Translations under genes and position numbers: made by a program
Notes under the pieces: generated by a model
Databases searched by the model: none
The model's input: the letters and a program-made list of their open reading frames with translations, nothing else
What the model was told of the DNA's origin: nothing
From: Breoghania corrubedonensis
GTDB taxonomy: Bacteria; Pseudomonadota; Alphaproteobacteria; Rhizobiales; Stappiaceae
Length of the DNA: 64,000 nt
Assembly: GCF_003053845.1 (NCBI RefSeq)
Contig: NZ_QAYG01000003.1
Span: 248,001 to 312,000, forward strand
Direction: 5' to 3'
Shown here: piece after piece, positions 8,052 to 16,300 of the stretch
Numbering within the stretch: position 1 is the first letter of the stretch
Layout: each line of letters begins with the position of its first letter

Positions 8052-9548
8052 ATGGAGCGTATCCGGCAGCGCCAGAGCTACAAGTGTTTCATCGGTGGTG
8101 AATGGGTGCCCGCCGCATCGGGCCGGACCTTCGAGACCGACGATCCGTTCACCGGAGAGGTATGGGCGGAAATTCCCCGGTGCGATGCCGAGGATGTCGA
8201 CCGGGCGGTCGCCGCTGCGAACCATGCGCTGGAGAAGGGCGAATGGGCGACGATGCACCCGTCCGCCCGCGCCCGGCTGCTGCACCGGCTTGCCGATCTC
8301 CTTGAGCGCGATGCCGATCATCTGGCCCGCATCGAGGTTCAGGACAACGGCAAGCTCTATGCCGAGATGCGCGGTCAGACCGGCTATATCCCGAACTGGT
8401 TCCGCTATTTCGCGGGGCTCGCCGACAAGATCGAGGGTGCGGTCATCCCGATCGACAAGCCCGACATGTTCACCTACACGAGCCACGTTCCCGTCGGCGT
8501 CGTCGCCGCGATCACGCCGTGGAACTCGCCGTTGCTGCTCACCACATGGAAGCTGGCGCCAGCACTTGCCGCCGGCTGCACGGTGGTGCTGAAGCCGTCC
8601 GAATTCACCTCAGCCTCGACGCTTGAATTCTGCCGGCTGATCGAGGAAGCGGGCTTTCCGGCCGGCGTCGTCAATGCGGTGACGGGCTATGGCGTGGAAG
8701 TCGGCGCGCCGCTGACCGAGCACAAGCATGTTCACAAGGTGGCCTTCACCGGCGGCGATGCCAGCGGCCGCCACATTGCGCGCGCGGCGATGGGCACCTT
8801 CAAGCGGCTGACGCTGGAACTCGGCGGCAAGTCGGCCCAGCTCGTCTTTCCCGATGTGGACGTGAAGGCCGCCGTGCGCGGGGTCGTCTCCGGCATTTTC
8901 GCCGCGACCGGGCAGACCTGTATCGCCGGTTCGCGCGTGCTGGTGCATGAGAGCATCCACGACGCCTTCGTGGAGGAATTCGTCGCACTGGCGAAAACCG
9001 CGAGGATCGGCGATCCGATGGACGCCGCGACCCAGGTCGGCCCTGTCACCACGAAGCCGCAGTTCGAGCGGATTCTCTCGTGCATCGACATGGCGAAGAA
9101 GGAAGGCGCGGAATGCGTGCTCGGCGGCGCTCCCTCGACGCGAGCCGAATGCGGCGCCGGGCGCTTCATCGAGCCGACGGTCTTCACCGGGGTCGTCAAT
9201 TCCATGCAGATCGCCCAGCAGGAGGTCTTCGGTCCCGTCCTGTCGGTCATCCGCTTCTCCGATGACGAGGAAGCCTACGACATGGCCAACGATACCGACT
9301 ACGGCCTGGCGGCAGGCGTGTGGACGAAGGACCAGCGTCGCATGTTCCGGGCGGCGAAGCGGCTGAGAGCCGGCAACATCTGGACCAACTGCTACCGCGC
9401 GGTGTCCTACATGGTGCCCTTCGGCGGCTTCAAATCGTCCGGCATCGGCCGTGAGAGCGGGCAGGAGGCGATCAACGAATACCTGGAAACCAAGTCGATC
9501 TGGATGGACTACGGCGATGGCCCCGCCAATCCGTTTGTCATGCGGTAG
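8052..9548 (+). CDS. NAD(P)-dependent aldehyde dehydrogenase
   Basis: Aldehyde dehydrogenase superfamily enzyme, 498 residues, the normal length. Visible family motifs are the substrate-channel block ITPWNSPLLLTTWKLAPALA, the glutamate motif LELGGKSAQLVF (about residue 256) and the nucleophile motif GQTCIAGSR (Cys near residue 289). The C-terminal PFGGFKSSGIGRE is conserved in the betaine/retinal/gamma-aminobutyraldehyde type. A strong ribosome site (AGAGGGAGGACGAT) precedes the ATG. Last gene of the sugar-type operon; it probably converts the product of the upstream alcohol dehydrogenase to a carboxylic acid. Confidence 0.93.
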   Translation: MERIRQRQSYKCFIGGEWVPAASGRTFETDDPFTGEVWAEIPRCDAEDVDRAVAAANHALEKGEWATMHPSARARLLHRLADLLERDADHLARIEVQDNGKLYAEMRGQTGYIPNWFRYFAGLADKIEGAVIPIDKPDMFTYTSHVPVGVVAAITPWNSPLLLTTWKLAPALAAGCTVVLKPSEFTSASTLEFCRLIEEAGFPAGVVNAVTGYGVEVGAPLTEHKHVHKVAFTGGDASGRHIARAAMGTFKRLTLELGGKSAQLVFPDVDVKAAVRGVVSGIFAATGQTCIAGSRVLVHESIHDAFVEEFVALAKTARIGDPMDAATQVGPVTTKPQFERILSCIDMAKKEGAECVLGGAPSTRAECGAGRFIEPTVFTGVVNSMQIAQQEVFGPVLSVIRFSDDEEAYDMANDTDYGLAAGVWTKDQRRMFRAAKRLRAGNIWTNCYRAVSYMVPFGGFKSSGIGRESGQEAINEYLETKSIWMDYGDGPANPFVMR

Positions 9549-9583
9549 GTGAGGGCGCGCGCATCTCCCCGTTTCCCCAGCCT

Positions 9584-9685
9584 CACCGTCGTCATCACCC
9601 GGCGCAGTCCGGGTGATCCACCTTTCTTGACCGACACGCCGTGTCGCTTGATGGATTGCCAACACGAAGCCGGGCAGTGACGGTG
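9584..9685. repeat. Nested-palindrome intergenic repeat-like element
   Basis: Outer arms CACCGTC (9584-9590) and CCCGGC (9598-9603) are inverted at GCCGGG (9669-9674) and GACGGTG (9679-9685). Inside are a perfect 9-bp hairpin ATCACCCGG/CCGGGTGAT (9594-9602, 9609-9617) and a second stem-loop CGACAC-GCC-GTGTCG (9632-9646). The architecture resembles the ~100-bp palindromic intergenic elements common in Rhizobiales (RIME and Bru-RS type). No second copy was noticed in this window. It may also act as the transcript end for the aldehyde dehydrogenase operon. Confidence 0.5.
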
Positions 9686-9743
9686 GAGACATCGGTTTGG
9701 CAGGCTTGGCGCAATGACGCACCGCGAACACGGTGGCGCGCCG

Positions 9744-9785
9744 CCCGCACCCGCGAGTGTCCTGCCCGCACCCGCGAGTGTCCTG
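9744..9785. repeat. Perfect 21-bp tandem duplication
   Basis: The 21-mer beginning CCCGCACCCGCGAGTG occurs twice head to tail (9744-9764 and 9765-9785) without mismatch. It lies in the spacer between the aldehyde dehydrogenase and LysR genes, about 125 nt before the likely LysR start. Recent slippage or a regulator-binding duplication are both possible. Confidence 0.7.
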
Positions 9786-9909
9786 CAAGAAAACACCCCT
9801 TTGGAAAATCCTGCGTGTATTGTCATTCGCCGGAACGATTCAAATGGACCGTCATCGACCGGCAGCCGTCCGGTCACGAAACGGTTCCGCAGGAGCGAAT
9901 GCAGACGTC

Positions 9910-10854
9910 TTGAATATCCGCCAACTCCGCTATTTCATCGCCATCGCAGAGGCGCGTTCGCTCTCGGCCGCCGCGCAAAAGATCGGCGTCGCCCAGCCTT
10001 CGCTCTCACAGCACCTCGTCAACATGGAAGAGGAACTGGGCGTTCGGCTCGTTGATCGCTCGCCACGGGGCTCGACGCTCACGCCTGAGGGCAGGGTGCT
10101 GTTGCGCCACGCCTACGACATCTGCAACAGCCTTGAACGCTGCATCAGCGAAATCCGGGATCTGGGGCAGGTGGTTCAGGGTACGGTCCGGTTCGGCATG
10201 CCGCCGTCCGTCTCCATGGTCATGTCCGTGCCGCTGGCGGAGACGGTGCGGATCGAACTGCCGCTTGTTCGCCTGCGCGTCAGCGAGGCGATGAGCGGCT
10301 TCATCAAGACATGGATCGATGACGAGACCGTCGAGATCGGCTTTCTCTACGATCTTCAGGGCGTTGAGCACTTCCATGCGACCCATGTGCTGAACGAGCA
10401 CCTTTATTTCTTCTCCGCGCCGGACGCCTGGCCGCTTTCCACGCCACCGGGCGCGCCGGTGCGCATGCACGATCTGGAAGGGCTGGAAATGGTGCTGCCG
10501 GGCGAGCCGCACGGGCTCCGGCGCATCGTGGAGGTCTATGCCGCCAAGTCCGGCGTTTCGCTCAACGTCGTCACCGAGCTCGACGCGATGACCCAGATCA
10601 AGGAGCTTGTCGCGCGCGGTTCCGGCTACACCATCTTCGCGCCGGCGGCAGCTCATGACTTCGTCATGGCGCGCAGGCTGGTCAAGGCGCCGGTCATCGA
10701 TCCGGTCATTTCGCGCCCGGTCTATCTGGTACGCAATCCGGCAACCGCCATGACGCGCGCCTGCGCAGAAGTCGAGAAGATCACCATCAGCGTCGCACGC
10801 GACATGGTTCAGCGCGGCGTATGGGAAGGCGAACTGGTCATCGCTGACCCGTGA
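9910..10854 (+). CDS. LysR-family transcriptional regulator
   Basis: DNA-binding regulator of about 314 residues. The N-terminal winged helix-turn-helix reads NIRQLRYFIAIAEARSLSAA with EELGVRLVDRSPRGSTLTPEG, followed by the LysR substrate-binding fold. The open frame extends upstream to an ATG at 9733, but that extension covers the tandem repeat and has no LysR similarity. The in-frame TTG at 9910 places the HTH at the usual distance, with AGGAG at 9891-9895 (spacing 14 nt, somewhat long). The exact start is uncertain; an ATG at 9844 is the alternative. It may control the upstream dehydrogenase operon or the adjacent MaoC/PrpD pair. Confidence 0.85.
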   Translation: MNIRQLRYFIAIAEARSLSAAAQKIGVAQPSLSQHLVNMEEELGVRLVDRSPRGSTLTPEGRVLLRHAYDICNSLERCISEIRDLGQVVQGTVRFGMPPSVSMVMSVPLAETVRIELPLVRLRVSEAMSGFIKTWIDDETVEIGFLYDLQGVEHFHATHVLNEHLYFFSAPDAWPLSTPPGAPVRMHDLEGLEMVLPGEPHGLRRIVEVYAAKSGVSLNVVTELDAMTQIKELVARGSGYTIFAPAAAHDFVMARRLVKAPVIDPVISRPVYLVRNPATAMTRACAEVEKITISVARDMVQRGVWEGELVIADP

Positions 10855-10862
10855 GGGAGCGC

Positions 10863-11684
10863 TCAGGTGGCGCTCGCCTGCATGGTGACCACGTTCGTTT
10901 CGCCGTTGCGCACGCGAAGCTCCAGTCCCGTTTCCGCCTCGCGCGCTTCCACGATCGCGGGGGCTCCGCAGATCAGCGGTGACAGCCCGCGATAGGCGAA
11001 GGTGCGCAGCGTCCCGCCGACGAGATCGCTCGCCATGTTCAGCATCCAGGTCGCCTGCAGCGGGCCATGCACGACGAGCCCCGCGTAGCCCTCCACTCCG
11101 GTCGCATAGGGGTGGTCGTAGTGGATGCGGTGGCCGTTGAACGTGAGAGCGGAATAGCGGAACAGGAGCGTCGTGTTGGTCTCGATGTCTGCGTGGCAGA
11201 GCGTTCTCCAGGGAGCCGCATGTGGCGGCACCGGCTGGGGGAACGCGGGATCGGGATCATCCCGGTAAACGATCATCTGTTTTTCGTGCAGACGGGTTGC
11301 GCCGTCCACGGCATGGTCGTGTTCCACCGTCACGAAACCGAGGTCGCCCGTCCGTCCCTTCTTGAAGCGGACGTCCGTTATGGTCGAGGTGCGGGTGACC
11401 GTGTCGCCGGCATTCAGGCTTCCCGCAATCTCCATCTCGCCGCTCGCCCACATGCGGCGCGGCAGCGGCAGTCTGGGCAGGAAAAGACCCGTTTTCGGAT
11501 GGCCGTCACGGCCGAGATCGGCCGGCGGATAGGCATCGGGTGCCAGGCACCAGTGAATGCCGGGCAGATCGCCGGTGCCGGCCAGCATCCTATCCAGCGT
11601 CAGGCGGTAGTGGTCCGCCAGTCGCTCGCTTACCGTATCCGTGGCGGTGCGCTCAAAGCCGATCCAGGTGTCGTAATCACTCAT
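10863..11684 (-). CDS. MaoC-like / FAS1-type dehydratase-domain hydratase (mesaconyl-C4-CoA hydratase-like)
   Basis: Protein of 273 residues with an N-terminal MaoC-like half (GIHWCLAPDAYPPADLGRDG, FLPRLPLPRRMWASGE) and a C-terminal hotdog half with the hydratase motif FRYSALTFNGHRIHYDHPYA and LVVHGPLQATWML. This layout is typical of the mesaconyl/itaconyl-CoA hydratase and HTD2-like dehydratase family, which add water to or remove it from enoyl-CoA or acyl-CoA diacids. Its start overlaps the stop of the upstream PrpD-family gene by 4 nt, so the two are translationally coupled. A shared role on a branched or dicarboxylic acid is inference. Confidence 0.8.
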   Translation of the reverse strand: MSDYDTWIGFERTATDTVSERLADHYRLTLDRMLAGTGDLPGIHWCLAPDAYPPADLGRDGHPKTGLFLPRLPLPRRMWASGEMEIAGSLNAGDTVTRTSTITDVRFKKGRTGDLGFVTVEHDHAVDGATRLHEKQMIVYRDDPDPAFPQPVPPHAAPWRTLCHADIETNTTLLFRYSALTFNGHRIHYDHPYATGVEGYAGLVVHGPLQATWMLNMASDLVGGTLRTFAYRGLSPLICGAPAIVEAREAETGLELRVRNGETNVVTMQASAT

Positions 11685-13012
11685 GCCGCATCTCTGATCA
11701 TTTTTCCGATCGCGCGCGCGTCCATGTCTTCAAGATCCCATATCACGGCCTGTAATGCGGCAGCTTCGGTTCCAAGCAGGGCTTGCGCCTTCGCAATGAG
11801 CTTTTTTTCCAGCATATCAACCGGCAGAGCTCGCGCGAGGTCATGGGAGAAGGAAAGTGTCTCTCCGCTCGACAGCACGATCTCACCTTCCGCCTGCATG
11901 TCGTCCACGTTTTCGTCGCCGATGATTTCGACGTGTTTGGCAAAGGCTATGAGCGCGGGGTCGGCGGCAAGCGCATCGGTATAGACGGTGTCTATGCCGG
12001 TCGGGCGGTCATCGATGACCATGCCGGCGAGCCAGCGGTAGCTGAACTTGACCTCCAGCCCGGTCGCGGGAGCGGGAATGTCGCAGACCCGCAGCCAGCG
12101 TGGATTGGTTCGCAGCGTGATCCGCGTGACGGTCTCGAGCGATACAGGGCGTTGTCCGAGCGCCTCGATGAGCCCTTCAATCATGGCATGCGTGCCGTGG
12201 CAGCAGGCATGGAATTTGTATTTCACGTCATCGAAGAGGAACGCGGGGAGCGGGGCGACCTCCGCCACGGCCGTATCGCCGTGGCCCGAGCTGTGGCCGG
12301 GGCTGTGCGTGGGAATGAAGCCCTGGGGGCCGTCTAGTCCGTCGGCACAGGAGGTGAAGCCCATCCGCGCCAGGCTTGCGCTTTCGATCCCGTTGGACGC
12401 GGCGATGCCGGCATTGTACGGCTTGCCCATTGTTCCGAACTGCGACTTGAGGCCCGAAGCGCGCGTGGCGCAGAGCCCGATCGCGGCGCGGGTTTGAGCA
12501 CGATCGAGGCCGTAAAGCCGGGCTGCCGCGATCGTCGCCCCGAAAGCGCCCGCTGTGGCCGTCTGGTGAAAGCCGAGATTGTAGTGGGCCGCGCCAAGCG
12601 ACACGCCGATCCGGATAGCGGCCTCCGCCCCCGCCAGGAACGCCTCGGCGACATCCGGCCCGTTCGCGCCGGTTTCCTCCGCAACCGCGATCGCAGCCGG
12701 ATAGATGCCGACGGACAGATGCCCGACATGGGCGAAATGCGTGTCGTCATAATCGAGCGCATGACTGGTTGCGCCATTGACCAGTGCCGCCATGCGGGCT
12801 GGATATCTTCCGCCGCCAAAAGTGGAAGCGGTCGGGTGGCCTCCTTCATGCGTGGCAAGCTCTCTGAGCTTCTGCGACAACGGCTCGCCTGTCCCGGCCC
12901 TTCCGCAGACCAGCCAGTCGAAAAGGGAAAATCGGGCAAGCTTGAGCGAATGTTGCGGCATGGCCGTGCGCTCAAGGGTGCAAATATCGAGCACGGTTTC
13001 AATGAGGCTCAT
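11681..13012 (-). CDS. MmgE/PrpD family protein
   Basis: About 443 residues, of the 2-methylcitrate dehydratase-like family. Visible landmarks are MAALVNGATSHALDYDDTHF near the N-terminus, IGVSLGAAHYNLGFHQTATAG, and KFHACCHGTHAMIEGL in the C-terminal half. The open frame runs to 13105, but the ATG at 13012 has GGAGGGGAG upstream and starts the conserved domain, so it is preferred; an ATG at 13039 is possible. PrpD relatives dehydrate methylcitrate-like acids or act on related CoA-free acids, and many family members have unknown substrates. It is coupled by overlap to the MaoC-like hydratase gene. Confidence 0.83.
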   Translation of the reverse strand: MSLIETVLDICTLERTAMPQHSLKLARFSLFDWLVCGRAGTGEPLSQKLRELATHEGGHPTASTFGGGRYPARMAALVNGATSHALDYDDTHFAHVGHLSVGIYPAAIAVAEETGANGPDVAEAFLAGAEAAIRIGVSLGAAHYNLGFHQTATAGAFGATIAAARLYGLDRAQTRAAIGLCATRASGLKSQFGTMGKPYNAGIAASNGIESASLARMGFTSCADGLDGPQGFIPTHSPGHSSGHGDTAVAEVAPLPAFLFDDVKYKFHACCHGTHAMIEGLIEALGQRPVSLETVTRITLRTNPRWLRVCDIPAPATGLEVKFSYRWLAGMVIDDRPTGIDTVYTDALAADPALIAFAKHVEIIGDENVDDMQAEGEIVLSSGETLSFSHDLARALPVDMLEKKLIAKAQALLGTEAAALQAVIWDLEDMDARAIGKMIRDAA

Positions 13013-13398
13013 GGCCGCTTTTCTCCCCTCCGCCGTCATGCGTTTCCGTTGGCGATCGGACCGGTTTCCGAGGATCGGCAAAGCGGTGATCTCGCAGCGG
13101 CGCACCCTTGATTTTTCAAGCCGACATTAGAGGAAAAGGCCAAGCCCCGGGACATAGCAAAATTCTATGACCGATCACATGCGCACCTATCGAAGTTCGT
13201 TTCGGCCAGTGCTTCCGTCCTGCTTTTCACGGAAGCCTCCGGTCCATCCAGAGCATGAATGAGTTTGCGAGGTTCGCGCAGTGTCGGACTGGTGAGACGG
13301 GCCCAGGCCGTCCTGGCGCTGCCGTGAAGAAATTGGCCCACAGCGCTACCCTCCCGTGGTGGCGTCAACCTACACCAGCCCACCGTGGGACTGAACGC
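13013..13398. other. Intergenic region without a supported intact gene
   Basis: The spacer lies between the PrpD-family gene and the end of tamB. Apart from the short transposase-like remnant near 13300-13380, no open frame with a ribosome site, no terminator with a T-run and no convincing promoter was seen. Confidence 0.5.
13290..13380 (-). pseudogene. Possible remnant of an IS481-type transposase 5' end
   Basis: Reading the minus strand, a GTG at 13341 begins VGQFLHGSART, very like the start of IS481-family transposases (GQ-x-LHGSA-x-T). The upstream bases read TGTAGGTTGACGCC, resembling an IS end. The similarity stops after about 11 codons and the rest of the element is missing, so it would be a short decayed fragment. 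The call rests on remembered motif similarity only. Confidence 0.35.
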
Positions 13399-16300
13399 CT
13401 AATACTCTTTCTCGAAGTAAATCCCGGCCTTGGACCCCCCATCTTCTCCAACCTCGCCCCGGGCGCGCAAGGTCTTGTTGATATCAAGGTCGATTGTCAC
13501 ACGGCTGGAAGAGGATGCCGTGCCCTGTTGCACGCCGAGACGCAGCTTGTCGCCGATGTTCTTGCCGAGATTGACCGACGTGTTGTTGTCCTCGTCGGTC
13601 GTCAGGTTGATGCTGTCGACACCGAGTGTCTGGCGCAGGCGGTCAAGCGGATCGTTGCCGCCGAGTGTCGCGAGTGCGCTCGCCAGCTGCGCGATCTGGG
13701 CGGCGGACAGGTTCGAAAGGCTCTGTCCGAACAGGAGCTGGGCAAGAACCTCGTCCTGCGGCATCTCTGGCGAGGATGAGAACGTGATCTTGGGATCCGA
13801 CGCGTTGCCGGTGACGGAAACCGTAACCTCCGCATCCGAGGTGGAGGTGGTCGCGGCGAAGTCGAGCCGGGGATCGAAGCTGCCGAGGAAACTTATCGTG
13901 CCCTTGGTGAAGGTGAGCTGGCGGGACAGGACGCCGAGCGTTCCGCGGCGAAGGGTGAAGCCGCCGGCCGTCGTCGGCGCCGCGGTTGTCCCCGTGATCT
14001 GCACCGTGCCGGCAAGTTCCGCCTGAAGCCCTCGTCCGCGAACGAATATCTGCCCAGGCGCATGCACACTCAGATTGAGCCGGATCGCACCGCCGCCGCT
14101 GTTTCCGCTCCCGTCACCCTCGTCGAGCGCCTTCGTCTGGTTGCGGACACTCTGCGGCGCATTGATATGCTTGACCGAAAGCGGAGAGATCTTTCCCGAA
14201 AGTGTTTCGGGAATGGTGATGTCGGTGCGTTTCAGAAGGACATTGCCGGATAATTCCGGCGAGCCGGCGAGGGGACCGACAAACGTCATGTCCGCATCGA
14301 ATCGGGCCTTGACGATCGCTCCGTCCTGATAGGTCGCGTCGCTGATCTTCACGGCAAAATTGGCCGGCATGCCCTGGCCCAGCCCGAGTGTGCCCTTACC
14401 CGACAGCTTGCCGCCGCCGAGTTCTCCCGTGAGAGATGTGACTTCAAGCTGCTGCGGCGAGAACCGTGCCGTCACATTCAAGGATTTGAGGGTCACGCCC
14501 GTATCAAGCCCGATCGCCGTCAGGTTCGAGCCGGAGATCGTGCCGCCGTAATCTGGTTTCGCAGTCGTTCCGCCGATGCTCATGTCGAGATTGGCGGTTC
14601 CTTCCATGCGCAGGCCGGCATCCAGGAGGCGGCGTTGGGCTATGGAGAGCGGCAGCGTGCCATTGACCTTGATATCGAGAACGGCAGGCTGTGCGGAAAG
14701 ATTGACGTCACCCTTAGCCGTCAGCTGTCCGTCACCGATCGAGGCGACTGAGGTCTGCGTGACAGTCTTGTCTTTGAGGTGGCCCTGGCTTTTCACCGTC
14801 ATGGCCGGCAGTCCGTAGGTGGTGGCCTGCGCTGCTCCGGCATCGGACCAGGTGAGGTCCCAGCTCGCCTGCGGATCAGATGCCGCGCCAGAGGCGTGAC
14901 CGGTCCCGGAAAGACTGCCCTGCAGGCCGAGGCCCGGGGCAACCGCGTTTGCAAGGCTCATCGGAACGGATTCCAGGCGCAGATCGATATCGAGATCTGA
15001 TCCGGCGGAACCGGAAACCGTTGCCGTGCCGTTTCCGAGTGCGAGAACCACATCGTGCAGTGTCGCGGTGCTGTTGGTCACGACAATCTTCGCCGGGGCC
15101 TTCAAACGGGTCTGCAGCCCCTTCCATGTGCCGCCGGCATTGGCGAGGGTGACGGCGAAGCCGTCACCTTCAGGCTCAAGCTTTCCATCGAGCGCAAGAG
15201 CTCCGTCTTCGAGATCTGCCTTTGCGGTGAATTCGGTTACGTCGCCGTTATGGTTTGCGTTGCCGGTAAGTGTCGTGACCGTGACGCCACCTTGATGGAT
15301 ACCGCGCGCCGCGATCGTTCCCTCAATGCCCGGCGTCGCTAGCGGATTGGTGATGGTGGCGTCGAGGTCCGCTGAGGCAATCGTCAGATCCGCCCGCTTG
15401 AGGTTCTTTGTGCGAACCGAAATCCGGGCCGTGTCCTGACCGTTCGATGGCCCGACATCCACGCGCGCAGTCAGCGAGCCGGCGAGGTCCTGCAGAAGCA
15501 GCGGCGCGATCTCGGCAAGGTCGGGCGCATTCAGATTGATTGTCCCGTTGGGCCGGCCGTCCGCGCCAAGCGCCATGTGCCCCTCGAGCCGGCTGTTGGC
15601 GGCTTCCACGGCGATGTCGTTGAAGTGGCGGGTGCCGTCCGCATCGCTCTTGAGTGTCACGGTTGCCGAAAGCGGCTGACCGCGGAACGTGGCGTCGAGT
15701 TCGGCACGGCCTTGCGCGCGACCGTCCGGTGCGCTGCCCTTGACGGTCGCCTCGAGGCCTTCCACCGGCTCGCCCTGCATGACGAGCCGTTCGCTGGACA
15801 GGCGGGCATCGATATCGGGAGAGGACAGGGTTCCGGACACGGTTGCCTGAAGGCTCAATGCGCCTGAAATGCGTGCGTCGAGCGACTTGAGTTCTACGAT
15901 CCGCACCGAGGCTTTGGCGTTCACCGTGGCGAGATCGGTCTTGCCCGACACTTTTGCCTCGACGCCGGAGCCGGAAAGCACCGCGTCGGATATCTCTATT
16001 CCACCCGCAGTGTCGCGAGCGAGAGTCGCGGTGAGCCTCGTCTTTCCGCCCAGCAGGGCGTTCAACCGGTCATCGCCCGTCTCAAGACCCTGAGCCGTGG
16101 CGTTGAGCTTCAGCGTGCCGGCCTCGCTTGAAGGATCGCCTTCGATATTGACATGGGCTGTCACATCGCCGCGAAGGGGCCGTCGCGCCACACCGGAGAG
16201 CGCGCTCAGGTCCGTGAACGCGATGTCGCCCGCAAACGCCGCGTCTTTCCGCGAATAGGTGCCGGAAAGCGTCGCTTGAGCAACGGCGGTCCGAATGTCG

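Noticed and set aside
9733-9909. Longer LysR start at the ATG at 9733
   Set aside because: The extra 59 codons cover the 21-bp tandem repeat and give no LysR-like residues.
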